From CALMEH01 sp964548225 (GTDB lineage Bacteria > Acidobacteriota > Blastocatellia > Pyrinomonadales > Pyrinomonadaceae): 31,961 bases of DNA. Each line of letters begins with the position of its first letter. Position 1 is the stretch's first letter. Of the stretch, positions 7,822-14,807 are shown piece by piece. Position numbers and translations under genes: made by a program. The stretch spans positions 1 through 31,961 of the forward strand of contig CAZJQP010000062.1 of the NCBI GenBank assembly GCA_964548225.1. The letters run 5' to 3'. The notes under the pieces were generated by a model that had not been told where the DNA came from, did no database searches, and was given only the letters and a program-made list of their open reading frames with translations.

Positions 7822-9141
7822 ATGCGAGTAACACTGCGCGTGATTTCAGGTCCTCAAATTGGGCGGGTTTTCACGTTTGACCAACACGATACATTTATGA
7901 TTGGGCGAAGCGAAGATTCACATTTTTGCTTGCCGCAAGACCGTTTCTTCTCGCGCCATCACTGTATTTTAGAGATTGCACCGCCGCGTTGTTTTCTGCG
8001 CGATTTGGGTTCGCTCAATGGAACTTACGTCAACGGTTTTCGCGTCGAAACCGCGCATTTGAAAAACGGCGACCGTATTCAAGGCGGCGAAACGATTCTT
8101 GAAGTCGGAGTTTCATCTGATGTAATCGAAAACGAAGTTCCTTCCGAATTTCCAAAACCTGATGATTTAACAAAAACCACGCCTTCGCTGGTTACGATTC
8201 AATGCCTTAATTGCGGAATTCCCGCGAGCGTCGAAGCCTCGCGCCCGGACGCGAAAATGTCATATGTTTGCGACGAATGCCGCGAAAAATTAAAGCAACA
8301 TCCGCAACCGATTCCTAATTACGAAATGATTCGTATTTTGGGGCAAGGCGGAATGGGGAGCGTAATGTTGGCGCGTTCGCAAAAAGACGGGCGACCTGTG
8401 GCAATTAAGACTTTGTTGCCTGAAGTTGCCGTCAGCGAACAATCTTTGAAACGATTTTTGCGCGAAATCGAAGTTGCGGCATCACTTCAACATCCGAATA
8501 TCGTCAGCTACATCGAACATGGAACGCATAATGGAATTGTCTATCTGGTAACGGAATTTGTCAGCGGAATGGATGCTTCAAAACTGGCGAAACATCGCGG
8601 CGGAAAATTGAATTATCAAGAAGTTGTTAAAATAATCGAGCAGACTTTAGCGGCTTTGGATTTCGCGCATCAGAAAGGGTTTGTTCACCGCGACATCAAA
8701 GAACAAAATATTTTAGTTGAAGGAAATTTCCCGAATTATCGTTCAAAATTAACAGATTTCGGTTTAGCAAAAAGTTTCAAACAATCGGGAATGAGCGGCG
8801 TAACAATGGTCGGAGACGTTGCCGGAACAATCGCGTATATGCCGCCCGAACAAGTCAGAGATTTCAAGGAAGTTCGTCCGCCGTCGGACATTTACGCTTG
8901 CGGAATGACAGCTTACTCGCTTTTGACCGGAACACACGCACTCGATATTTCGCCGCGTGCCGGAATCGCCGAAACCGTCAAAGCGATTTTTGAAAAACCG
9001 ATAATCCCGATTCTCCAAAGAGTGCCGGAAGTTCCGCACCGTGTCGCCGCCGTTATCGAAACCGCTATTGCCAAAGATGTCGAACTCCGCTGGCGCACCG
9101 CTGGAGAAATGCGCGAATCTCTTTTGCGTGCGTTACCTTAA
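7822..9141 (+). CDS. FHA-domain Ser/Thr protein kinase
   Basis: The 439-residue protein has an N-terminal FHA domain at about 1-95 with the phosphothreonine-binding residues visible: GRS at 28-30, SRHH at 44-47 and SLNGTYVNG at 64-72. A four-Cys zinc ribbon (C128/C131/C150/C153) follows. The kinase domain runs from about 167 to the C-terminus: GQGGMGSV (174-181), Lys196, HRDIKEQN (289-296), DFG (312-314), and PPE in place of APE (341-343). Catalytic residues are intact. No transmembrane helix is seen. FHA and kinase on one chain suggests autophosphorylation-dependent binding or recruitment to phosphorylated partners. It follows the DUF4190 gene by 21 bp. Confidence 0.9.
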   Translation: MRVTLRVISGPQIGRVFTFDQHDTFMIGRSEDSHFCLPQDRFFSRHHCILEIAPPRCFLRDLGSLNGTYVNGFRVETAHLKNGDRIQGGETILEVGVSSDVIENEVPSEFPKPDDLTKTTPSLVTIQCLNCGIPASVEASRPDAKMSYVCDECREKLKQHPQPIPNYEMIRILGQGGMGSVMLARSQKDGRPVAIKTLLPEVAVSEQSLKRFLREIEVAASLQHPNIVSYIEHGTHNGIVYLVTEFVSGMDASKLAKHRGGKLNYQEVVKIIEQTLAALDFAHQKGFVHRDIKEQNILVEGNFPNYRSKLTDFGLAKSFKQSGMSGVTMVGDVAGTIAYMPPEQVRDFKEVRPPSDIYACGMTAYSLLTGTHALDISPRAGIAETVKAIFEKPIIPILQRVPEVPHRVAAVIETAIAKDVELRWRTAGEMRESLLRALP

Positions 9142-9182
9142 ATTCAGTTTTTGGTGGCAACAGAGCCGCCTGCAAATGTATG

Positions 9183-9602
9183 TAATTTGATATTCCCGAC
9201 CAAGCGGAAGATTTGCCGTATTTTTTAATCAATCCGAAACAAACCAATTACGCGGGGGAATTGCTGACCGTGATTATTTCGCCGAAACCTCTGACGAGTT
9301 TGAAAGCGGACGCGGACGGCAAAATAAAAAACACGGACGATTTAATCGAATTGGAAATAAATGCCGATGTAGAAATCTCTAGCCGCAACGATTCACAAGA
9401 CAAAATCTATTCAAAAACCGAGTCGGAAGCCGCCTGCGGTGCGAAAACTCGCCAATTAACCCGCGAAAAATCAAACGAAAACCCGTGCGGTGAAAAATCG
9501 CGCCAACTAATCCGTGAAGAACCCCTTCCGCAAACAATCTATCGCGTCAAAACCGAAGCCGGACAGCCGTTTGCCGCTTTCATCACTTTAAAAGTAAAAT
9601 AG
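9183..9602 (+). pseudogene. Probable 5'-truncated remnant of a secreted or surface protein gene
   Basis: The frame is open from just after a TAA at 9183-9185 and has no ATG; the earliest usable start is TTG at 9213, giving 129 residues. There is no signal peptide or ribosome site. The text LPYFLINPKQTNYAGELLTVIISPKPL and the ending PLPQTIYRVKTEAGQPF look like the interior and C-terminus of a longer protein (a DUF4384-like C-terminus is my recollection, not a search result). An internal near-duplication is visible: ACGAKTRQLTRE, then PCGEKSRQLIRE. It lies between the FHA-kinase and larC. A real short TTG-started gene is the alternative. Confidence 0.45.
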
Positions 9603-9607
9603 TCAAG

Positions 9608-10807
9608 ATGAAAACCTTATATTTTGACTGCTTTGCTGGCGCAAGCGGCAATATGATTTTGGGCGCGTTGGTCGCGCTTGGCGTTGATGAAAACGAACTT
9701 ATCGAACAACTCAAATGGCTTGATATTGCCGATTTTTCAATCGAATTTTCAACCAAAAACAAATCCGGCATTGCGGCGATTTACGCCGATGTCAAAGTCG
9801 CGGACGAAAAACATCACCAGCATTTTTCGACGATTGAAAAAATAATAAATAACTCGCGTTTAAGTGAAAATGTAAAAAGCCGCGCCGTAAAAATTTTCAG
9901 AAAATTAGCGGAAGCCGAAGCGAAGATTCACGGAATCAGCCTCGAAAAAGTCCATTTTCACGAAGTTGGCGCGATGGACGCGATAATTGATGTCGTGGGT
10001 GCGTGTATCGGTTTTGAAATGCTTGAAATCGAAAAATTTTCTTGTTCAAAAATTCACGTCGGAAGCGGTTTCGTGCAAATGGCACACGGAAAATTTCCCG
10101 TTCCGCCGCCTGCGGTTACGGAATTGCTCAAAGATTTTTCCGTTTATTCAACCGAAATTGAAGGCGAATTGATTACACCGACCGGAGCAGCGATTATTGC
10201 GACGGTTTGCGAAGAATCGGGAAATCTGCCTGAAATGATTGTCGAAAAATCGGCTTATGGAGCGGGAAGTCGGGATTATGAAGATTTTCCGAATGTTTTA
10301 AGATTAATTATCGGTAAAACTTCAAACACCAAATTCCAAGTTCCAAGTTCACAGAACAACGAACAACTAACAATTATTGAAACGAATATTGATGATTTAT
10401 CGGCGGAAATATTGGGTTTTGTAATGGAACGAGCTTTTGAAATCGGTGCTTTGGATTGTTGGTTCACGCCGATTCAGATGAAAAAAAATCGTCCGGCAAC
10501 GATGATTTCAATTTTATGCAAGCCGGACGAAAAGGAAATTTTCAGCAAACTGCTTTATACTGAAACTTCGACGATTGGTGTCAGAATTAAAACCGTCGAA
10601 CGCGAATGCTTGACGCGGGAAACGGCGAAGTCTAAAACCGAATTTGGCGAAATTGACGTTAAAATTGCCCGATACAAAGATAAAATTGTCAACGCTAAAC
10701 CCGAATTCGAACAAATTCGGGAAATTGCCTTACGGTCGGGAAAAACTTTGAGGGAAATTCAGCAAAAAGCGGTGAAAAGTTTAGAGATTGAAAACTCAAA
10801 TGAATAA
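9608..10807 (+). CDS. larC: LarC-like nickel-pincer cofactor insertion protein
   Basis: The 399-residue protein matches LarC family length and signatures: DCFAGASGNMILGAL (7-21), VHFHEVGAMDAIIDVVG (115-131), VPPPAVTELL and ELITPTGAAI (187-196) in the first half, and the ETNIDDLSAEILGF block (258-271) opening the second half. LarC is a CTP-dependent nickel insertase that completes the pincer cofactor of lactate racemase and related enzymes. No larA, larB or larE is in the window. Residues about 237-254 are a heptamer-repeat insertion (10318-10373) between the two halves, the region where Lactobacillus LarC1 and LarC2 join. The methyltransferase start overlaps its stop. Confidence 0.88.
   Translation: MKTLYFDCFAGASGNMILGALVALGVDENELIEQLKWLDIADFSIEFSTKNKSGIAAIYADVKVADEKHHQHFSTIEKIINNSRLSENVKSRAVKIFRKLAEAEAKIHGISLEKVHFHEVGAMDAIIDVVGACIGFEMLEIEKFSCSKIHVGSGFVQMAHGKFPVPPPAVTELLKDFSVYSTEIEGELITPTGAAIIATVCEESGNLPEMIVEKSAYGAGSRDYEDFPNVLRLIIGKTSNTKFQVPSSQNNEQLTIIETNIDDLSAEILGFVMERAFEIGALDCWFTPIQMKKNRPATMISILCKPDEKEIFSKLLYTETSTIGVRIKTVERECLTRETAKSKTEFGEIDVKIARYKDKIVNAKPEFEQIREIALRSGKTLREIQQKAVKSLEIENSNE
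10318..10373 (+). repeat. Heptamer run inside larC
   Basis: Eight consecutive 7-mers: AACTTCA, AACACCA, AATTCCA, AGTTCCA, AGTTCAC, AGAACAA, CGAACAA, CTAACAA. They encode a polar stretch (about residues 237-255) in the linker between the two LarC halves. The reading frame is kept. Confidence 0.7.
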
Positions 10808-11492
10808 ATTGCAGGAATTATTTTGGGCGGCTTCGCGTCGCGCCCGGTCAAAGCGTGCCGCATTGTTTCGGCAAATATTCAAACTTGACGAAACGACGAA
10901 AATTCTTGACATCGGTTCGGAAAAAGGAGTCAATATTAATCTTGTTATTGCCGGTTCGAAGGTCAAACCTGAAAATGTTTTTATTGCCGATATTGATTTA
11001 GAAGCAATAAGTTACGGACGCGATAAATTTGGCTTTCAATCCGTTTTAATCGGTGAATCCGGCACTCTGCCGTTTGCCGACCAAGGGTTTGATTTGGTTT
11101 ATTGTTCGTCGGTTATCGAACACGCAACTGTGCCGAAGACAAATCTTTGGGAAATTGTTTCCGAAAAAGAATTCGGAGAAGCGGCTTGGGAGAATCAGAA
11201 AATTTTGGCGCGGGAAATCGAGCGTGTCGGGCGGCAATTTTTCGTGCAAACTCCGGCGCGTTCATTTCCCATCGAAAGTCATACATGGCTTCCGATGTAT
11301 TCATTTCTGCCGCGTCCGATTTTATTAAAAGCATTAAAATTTTCAAATAAATATTGGATAAAACAAGCCGATCCGGATTTTAATTTGCTGGATACGCAAC
11401 AGATGAAAACGCTTTTTCCATCAGCGGAGATAGTTTTGGAAAAAAAGTTCGGATTGATAAAATCAATTATGGCTGTAAAAACATTGAGGTAA
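10800..11492 (+). CDS. Class I SAM-dependent methyltransferase
   Basis: Starting at ATG 10800, which overlaps the larC stop by 8 bp, the protein has 230 residues. A TTG 12 bp upstream is possible but less likely. The SAM-binding motif I is ILDIGSEKG, an acidic FIADIDLEA follows at the end of strand 2, and DLVYCSSVIEHA is the motif typical of methyltransferase-11-type proteins. The C-terminal half (PARSFPIESHTWLPMYSFLP) resembles methyltransferases acting on small molecules or glycans in surface-polymer clusters, but the substrate cannot be read from the sequence. It is 7 bp upstream of folE. Confidence 0.8.
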   Translation: MNKLQELFWAASRRARSKRAALFRQIFKLDETTKILDIGSEKGVNINLVIAGSKVKPENVFIADIDLEAISYGRDKFGFQSVLIGESGTLPFADQGFDLVYCSSVIEHATVPKTNLWEIVSEKEFGEAAWENQKILAREIERVGRQFFVQTPARSFPIESHTWLPMYSFLPRPILLKALKFSNKYWIKQADPDFNLLDTQQMKTLFPSAEIVLEKKFGLIKSIMAVKTLR

Positions 11493-11499
11493 AAGAGAG

Positions 11500-12069
11500 T
11501 TGAAGAAAAAAATTGATCTAAAGAAAATTGCAGAAGGTGTGCGCCTGATGTTGGAAGGAATGGGTGAAGACACAAACCGCGACGGTTTGCAGAAAACGCC
11601 TGAAAGAGTGGCGGAGTTTTACGCTGAATTGACGGAAGGAATGTGGGAAGATGCGGCTTCGCACGTTGCGCCCTTGCCGGGTGATTCACACGATGAAATG
11701 GTGATTGTCAAAGATATTTCCATTGCTTCGGTTTGCGAACATCATCTTGCGCCGTTTGTCGGAAAATGTCATATTGCTTATATTCCGAAAGGCGGGCGCA
11801 TCGTCGGTTTGTCGAAATTGGCGCGGATTGCTGAAATTTATTCACGTCGGCTTCAAGTTCAGGAACGTCTGACACAGCAAATTGCACAGACGCTTTTTGA
11901 TAATCTGCAACCGCTCGGCGTGATGGTCGTTATGGAAGCCGAACATACTTGTATGACCTTGCGCGGTGTAAAAAAACCGGGTGCGAAAACGATAACTTCA
12001 AGCGTTCTCGGCGGTTTTCGTTCCGATGCGCGAACTCGTGCGGAAGCGATGAGTTTGATAAAAGGGTAA
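11500..12069 (+). CDS. folE: GTP cyclohydrolase I
   Basis: The 189-residue protein is a full-length type I enzyme, converting GTP to dihydroneopterin triphosphate for folate or related pterin/deazapurine pathways. Zinc and catalytic residues are visible: SVCEHHLAPF (Cys and His pair), GLSKLARI, and EAEHTCMTLRGVKKPGA with the second zinc Cys. The N-terminal DTNRDGLQKTPERVAEFY block is family-typical. The start codon is TTG at 11500 after a purine-rich AAAAGAGAG site, 7 bp from the preceding stop. It is followed by a DUF2007 gene 5 bp later. Confidence 0.96.
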   Translation: MKKKIDLKKIAEGVRLMLEGMGEDTNRDGLQKTPERVAEFYAELTEGMWEDAASHVAPLPGDSHDEMVIVKDISIASVCEHHLAPFVGKCHIAYIPKGGRIVGLSKLARIAEIYSRRLQVQERLTQQIAQTLFDNLQPLGVMVVMEAEHTCMTLRGVKKPGAKTITSSVLGGFRSDARTRAEAMSLIKG

Positions 12070-12074
12070 AATTT

Positions 12075-12332
12075 ATGGATGAAGAATTAGTAGTAATTGC
12101 CACGACAAACGATTTATTTGAAGCGGAAATGCTTGAAGGGCAATTGATTGCAAAAGGTTTCGACGTATATTTGGCGGACGCAAATCTTATTGGCGTGATG
12201 AATTTGCTGGCAAACGCGGTCGGCGGCATAAAAATACAAGTTCCTGCATCGGAAGCGGATGAGGCAACGAAGTTTATTGAAGATTTTAGAAATGCGGAGA
12301 TTATTTTTGATGAAGAATCTTCCGAAACGTGA
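12075..12332 (+). CDS. DUF2007-like small protein
   Basis: The ATG at 12075 gives 85 residues. The opening VVIATTNDLFEAEMLEGQLIAKGFDVYLAD and the later GGIKIQVPASEADEATKFIEDF match the beta-alpha-beta pattern of DUF2007 proteins, small putative signal-transducing or regulatory proteins. The C-terminus is acidic. It starts 5 bp after folE, so it is probably co-translated with it. A longer frame beginning at 11949 lies inside folE and is rejected as a start. Confidence 0.75.
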   Translation: MDEELVVIATTNDLFEAEMLEGQLIAKGFDVYLADANLIGVMNLLANAVGGIKIQVPASEADEATKFIEDFRNAEIIFDEESSET

Positions 12333-12350
12333 GAATTAAAAGCACTGGAT

Positions 12351-12438
12351 TTACAAATTATTCATTATCAAATATCAATTATTTCAGCAGTTAAAAAAAC
12401 TCTGAAATAATTGATATTTGATAATGAATAATTTGTAA
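12351..12438. repeat. Perfect 37-bp inverted repeat in 7-nt steps
   Basis: The arms 12351-12387 and 12402-12438 are perfect complements around a 14-nt A-rich loop. The element divides into heptamers: TTACAAA, TTATTCA, TTATCAA, ATATCAA, TTATTTC and so on. Bases 12358-12392 match 19213-19247 at 34 of 35 positions. It ends 16 bp before the M28 peptidase start, so it would form a hairpin in that mRNA leader. Confidence 0.92.
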
Positions 12439-12454
12439 TTTTCGAAAAAAAACT

Positions 12455-14116
12455 ATGAAAAAGAAATTGTTGACGGTGATTTGTTCGGTTTCGCTTTTTT
12501 GCTCGATTTCGTTTGCACAAACGGCAGGAAAATATGCGGGTTATTTCAGCGAACAAAAATTAAAGACGACGATAAAATTTTTGTCGGACGACGGTTTTGA
12601 AGGTCGTGCGCCGGGAAGTCGCGGCGGTGAATTAGCGGCGAAGTTTTTGGCGATGGAATTGCAGAGAATCGGCATTAAACCGGGCAATAACGGTTCTTAT
12701 TTTCAGCCTGTTTCACTCGTTGCCGCCAAAGCGAATCCGAATACAAAATTGAGCGTTTCGGGCAAAAATTCTTCGTTTGATTACAGTTTCGGCAACGAAT
12801 TTGTCGCCACGACCGGCGCACAGACCGAAAATGTCAATATTGATGCCGAGATGGTTTTTGTCGGTTACGGAATTGATGCAGACGAACAAAAATGGAACGA
12901 CTACAAAGGTGACAAAGACGATTATCGCGGCAAAGTTCTCGTGATGATGGTCAGCGACCCGCCGGCGACGGAGAAAGAACCGAATCTGTTTGGCGGACGC
13001 GCTCTGACTTATTACGGACGTTGGACTTACAAATATGAAGAAGCGGCAAGACGCGGCGCAGTTGGCGCGATTTTGATTCATACAACCGAAACCGCCGGAT
13101 ATGGTTGGAACGTCGTCGAAACTTCAAACGGAAATTGGCGTTACGAAGTGGCACGCACTCCAACCGACAAAACGCCGTTTTTGCAAGTCAAATCGTGGAT
13201 GCAGAACGAAACTGCGAAACGGATTTTCTTTCAAGGCGGACACAATCTCGATGAATTGCGCGAAAAAGCAAAATCGAGAGATTTCAAACCTGTCAAGCTC
13301 GGTGTTCGGGCGAAAATGGATTTGAAAAGCGAAATTAAACGGCTTGATTCAAATAATGTCGTCGGAATTTGGGAAGGTGCGGACGCGAATTTGAAAAACG
13401 AATATGTGATTTACACTTCGCATTGGGATCATTTAGGAGTTGGCAAACCAAACGCCAACGGCGACACGATTTACAATGGCGCGTTGGATAATGCTTCGGG
13501 CTTGGCGCAAGTTTTAAGTTTAGCCGATGCCTTTACGAGATTGCCGAAAAAAGAACAGCCGAAGCGTTCGCAGGTTTTTCTGTTCACGACCGCCGAAGAA
13601 CAAGGACTTTTGGGCGCGGAATGGTATGCACGAAATCCGATTTTTCCGCTCGAAAAAATTGCCGCGAACATCAATATTGACGGCGGAAATTTTCTTGGGC
13701 TTACAAGAAATTTCGGCGCATTGGGCGCAGAACGCTCGAATCTTTGGGACACGGTGCAGAAGGTTTTGAAATCGCGGCAGATGACATTTTTGCCCGATAG
13801 ATTGCCCGAACAAGGTTTCTTTTTCCGCTCCGACCATTTTCCGTTTGCCAAAGGTGGCGTTCCGGCTTTGAGCATTCAGAGCGGCGACGATTATGTCGGA
13901 AAACCGAAAGATTTTGCGGAAAAATTCTTTTTAGATTTTAACCGCAATCATTATCATCAGCCGTCGGACGAATTCAGCGAAGATTGGCGTTTTGACGGAA
14001 TGGTGCAGTCTTTGGATGTCGTGATGGCGATTGCTCTGGAAATCTCGAACGATAAAAAAATGCCGCGCTACAACAAAGACGACGAATTTGCCAAAGCGCA
14101 ACCAAATAGAAAATAA
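12455..14116 (+). CDS. Secreted M28-family metallopeptidase with PA-like insert
   Basis: The 553-residue protein has a signal peptide (1-21, ending SFAQ). A PA-like insert is suggested at about 130-230 (VFVGYGI, YRGKVLVMMVSDPP, AAVGAILIHT-type text). The M28 catalytic part follows at about 300-550, with the dizinc ligands in order: H323-x-D325 (SHWDHLG), D345 (GALDNASG), E381/E382 (TTAEEQGLLG), D409 (NINIDGGN) and H501 (NHYHQPSDE). All are present, so an exported aminopeptidase or carboxypeptidase is likely. It is preceded by a long perfect palindrome and no obvious ribosome site other than an A-rich tract. Confidence 0.93.
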   Translation: MKKKLLTVICSVSLFCSISFAQTAGKYAGYFSEQKLKTTIKFLSDDGFEGRAPGSRGGELAAKFLAMELQRIGIKPGNNGSYFQPVSLVAAKANPNTKLSVSGKNSSFDYSFGNEFVATTGAQTENVNIDAEMVFVGYGIDADEQKWNDYKGDKDDYRGKVLVMMVSDPPATEKEPNLFGGRALTYYGRWTYKYEEAARRGAVGAILIHTTETAGYGWNVVETSNGNWRYEVARTPTDKTPFLQVKSWMQNETAKRIFFQGGHNLDELREKAKSRDFKPVKLGVRAKMDLKSEIKRLDSNNVVGIWEGADANLKNEYVIYTSHWDHLGVGKPNANGDTIYNGALDNASGLAQVLSLADAFTRLPKKEQPKRSQVFLFTTAEEQGLLGAEWYARNPIFPLEKIAANINIDGGNFLGLTRNFGALGAERSNLWDTVQKVLKSRQMTFLPDRLPEQGFFFRSDHFPFAKGGVPALSIQSGDDYVGKPKDFAEKFFLDFNRNHYHQPSDEFSEDWRFDGMVQSLDVVMAIALEISNDKKMPRYNKDDEFAKAQPNRK

Positions 14117-14123
14117 ATGTTGG

Positions 14124-14152
14124 TTGAAGTGGTTAGCTAAGTATGTGATAAT
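14124..14152 (+). promoter_or_regulatory. Candidate promoter of the toxin-antitoxin/metG unit
   Basis: TTGAAG (14124-14129), a 17-bp spacer, and GATAAT (14147-14152) preceded by TG at the extended -10 position. It lies 24 bp before the antitoxin start. Confidence 0.42.
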
Positions 14153-14176
14153 TTGTTTGTCGGAGGTTTATTTTTT

Positions 14177-14425
14177 ATGACAAAAGCAAATGTTCACGAA
14201 GCGAAAACCAATTTGAGCAAGCTCATCGAACAAGCATTAAACGGTGAAGAAGTCGTTATCGCAAAGGCGGGAAAACCGCTTGTGCGACTTGTTCCCGTGC
14301 GCGAGAAAAAAGAAAGTGTTTATGGAATAGATGCCGGAAAGATTTGGATTGCGGACGATTTTGACGATTTGCCCGAAGATATTTTAGCGGCTTTTTACGG
14401 AGAAGATGATGAGAGTTTTGATTGA
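14177..14425 (+). CDS. Phd/YefM-type antitoxin
   Basis: The ATG at 14177 follows a CGGAGG ribosome site and gives 82 residues; the longer TTG start at 14153 is rejected. The N-terminus MTKANVHEAKTNLSKLIEQALNGEEVVIAKAGKPLVRLVP is the standard Phd/YefM DNA-binding fold. The acidic C-terminus (DDFDDLPEDILAAFYGEDDESFD) would wrap the toxin. The last 20 bp overlap the PIN toxin gene, a common arrangement for translational coupling. Such antitoxins repress their own operon together with the toxin. Confidence 0.9.
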   Translation: MTKANVHEAKTNLSKLIEQALNGEEVVIAKAGKPLVRLVPVREKKESVYGIDAGKIWIADDFDDLPEDILAAFYGEDDESFD

Positions 14426-14807
14426 TACGCATATCTTTCTTTGGTTCGTTGAAGGTTTGCGGCTTCGGCAAAATGCTATAAATTTTCTGCAAGATACGTT
14501 TAATAACGAAATTTTTGTATCTCACGTTACGGCTTGGGAAATCGCCATAAAATACGGTGTCGGAAAGTTGAATCTACCGAATACTCCCGAAATTTGGTTT
14601 CCGGATCGCATACGTCGCACCGGATTTTTGCATCTGCCGATTGAAATGTCGCATACGCTTAGTGTTCACAACTTACCGCCACATCATAAAGACCCGTTCG
14701 ACCGACTTTTGATTTCACAATCGAACGCGGAAAATTTGCCGATTATTACGGAAGACCCGCGTTTTCAGGCTTATCAAGTAAAAATACTCAGCTTAAAAGA
14801 TTTATAA
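14406..14807 (+). CDS. PIN-domain toxin (VapC-like)
   Basis: This 133-residue protein is a complete PIN-domain ribonuclease. The acidic metal-binding residues are visible: D7 (VLIDTHIFLW), E45 (TAWEIAIKYG), D96 and D99 (HKDPFDRLL) and D117 (IITEDPRF). VapC-type toxins cut tRNA or rRNA to stop translation. The start overlaps the Phd-type antitoxin by 20 bp, and its stop codon overlaps the metG start by 1 bp, so toxin and methionyl-tRNA synthetase are translated in tandem. Confidence 0.92.
   Translation: MMRVLIDTHIFLWFVEGLRLRQNAINFLQDTFNNEIFVSHVTAWEIAIKYGVGKLNLPNTPEIWFPDRIRRTGFLHLPIEMSHTLSVHNLPPHHKDPFDRLLISQSNAENLPIITEDPRFQAYQVKILSLKDL

Noticed and set aside
11949..12074. Extended start of the DUF2007-like gene
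   Set aside because: It lies wholly inside folE in another frame; ATG 12075 fits the family start.
13471..13875. Long minus-strand frames within the M28 peptidase gene
   Set aside because: They lie opposite a gene with intact catalytic motifs and have no family features or start signals.
14153..14176. Longer antitoxin start at TTG 14153
   Set aside because: It would pass through the ribosome site CGGAGG; ATG 14177 gives the standard Phd N-terminus.
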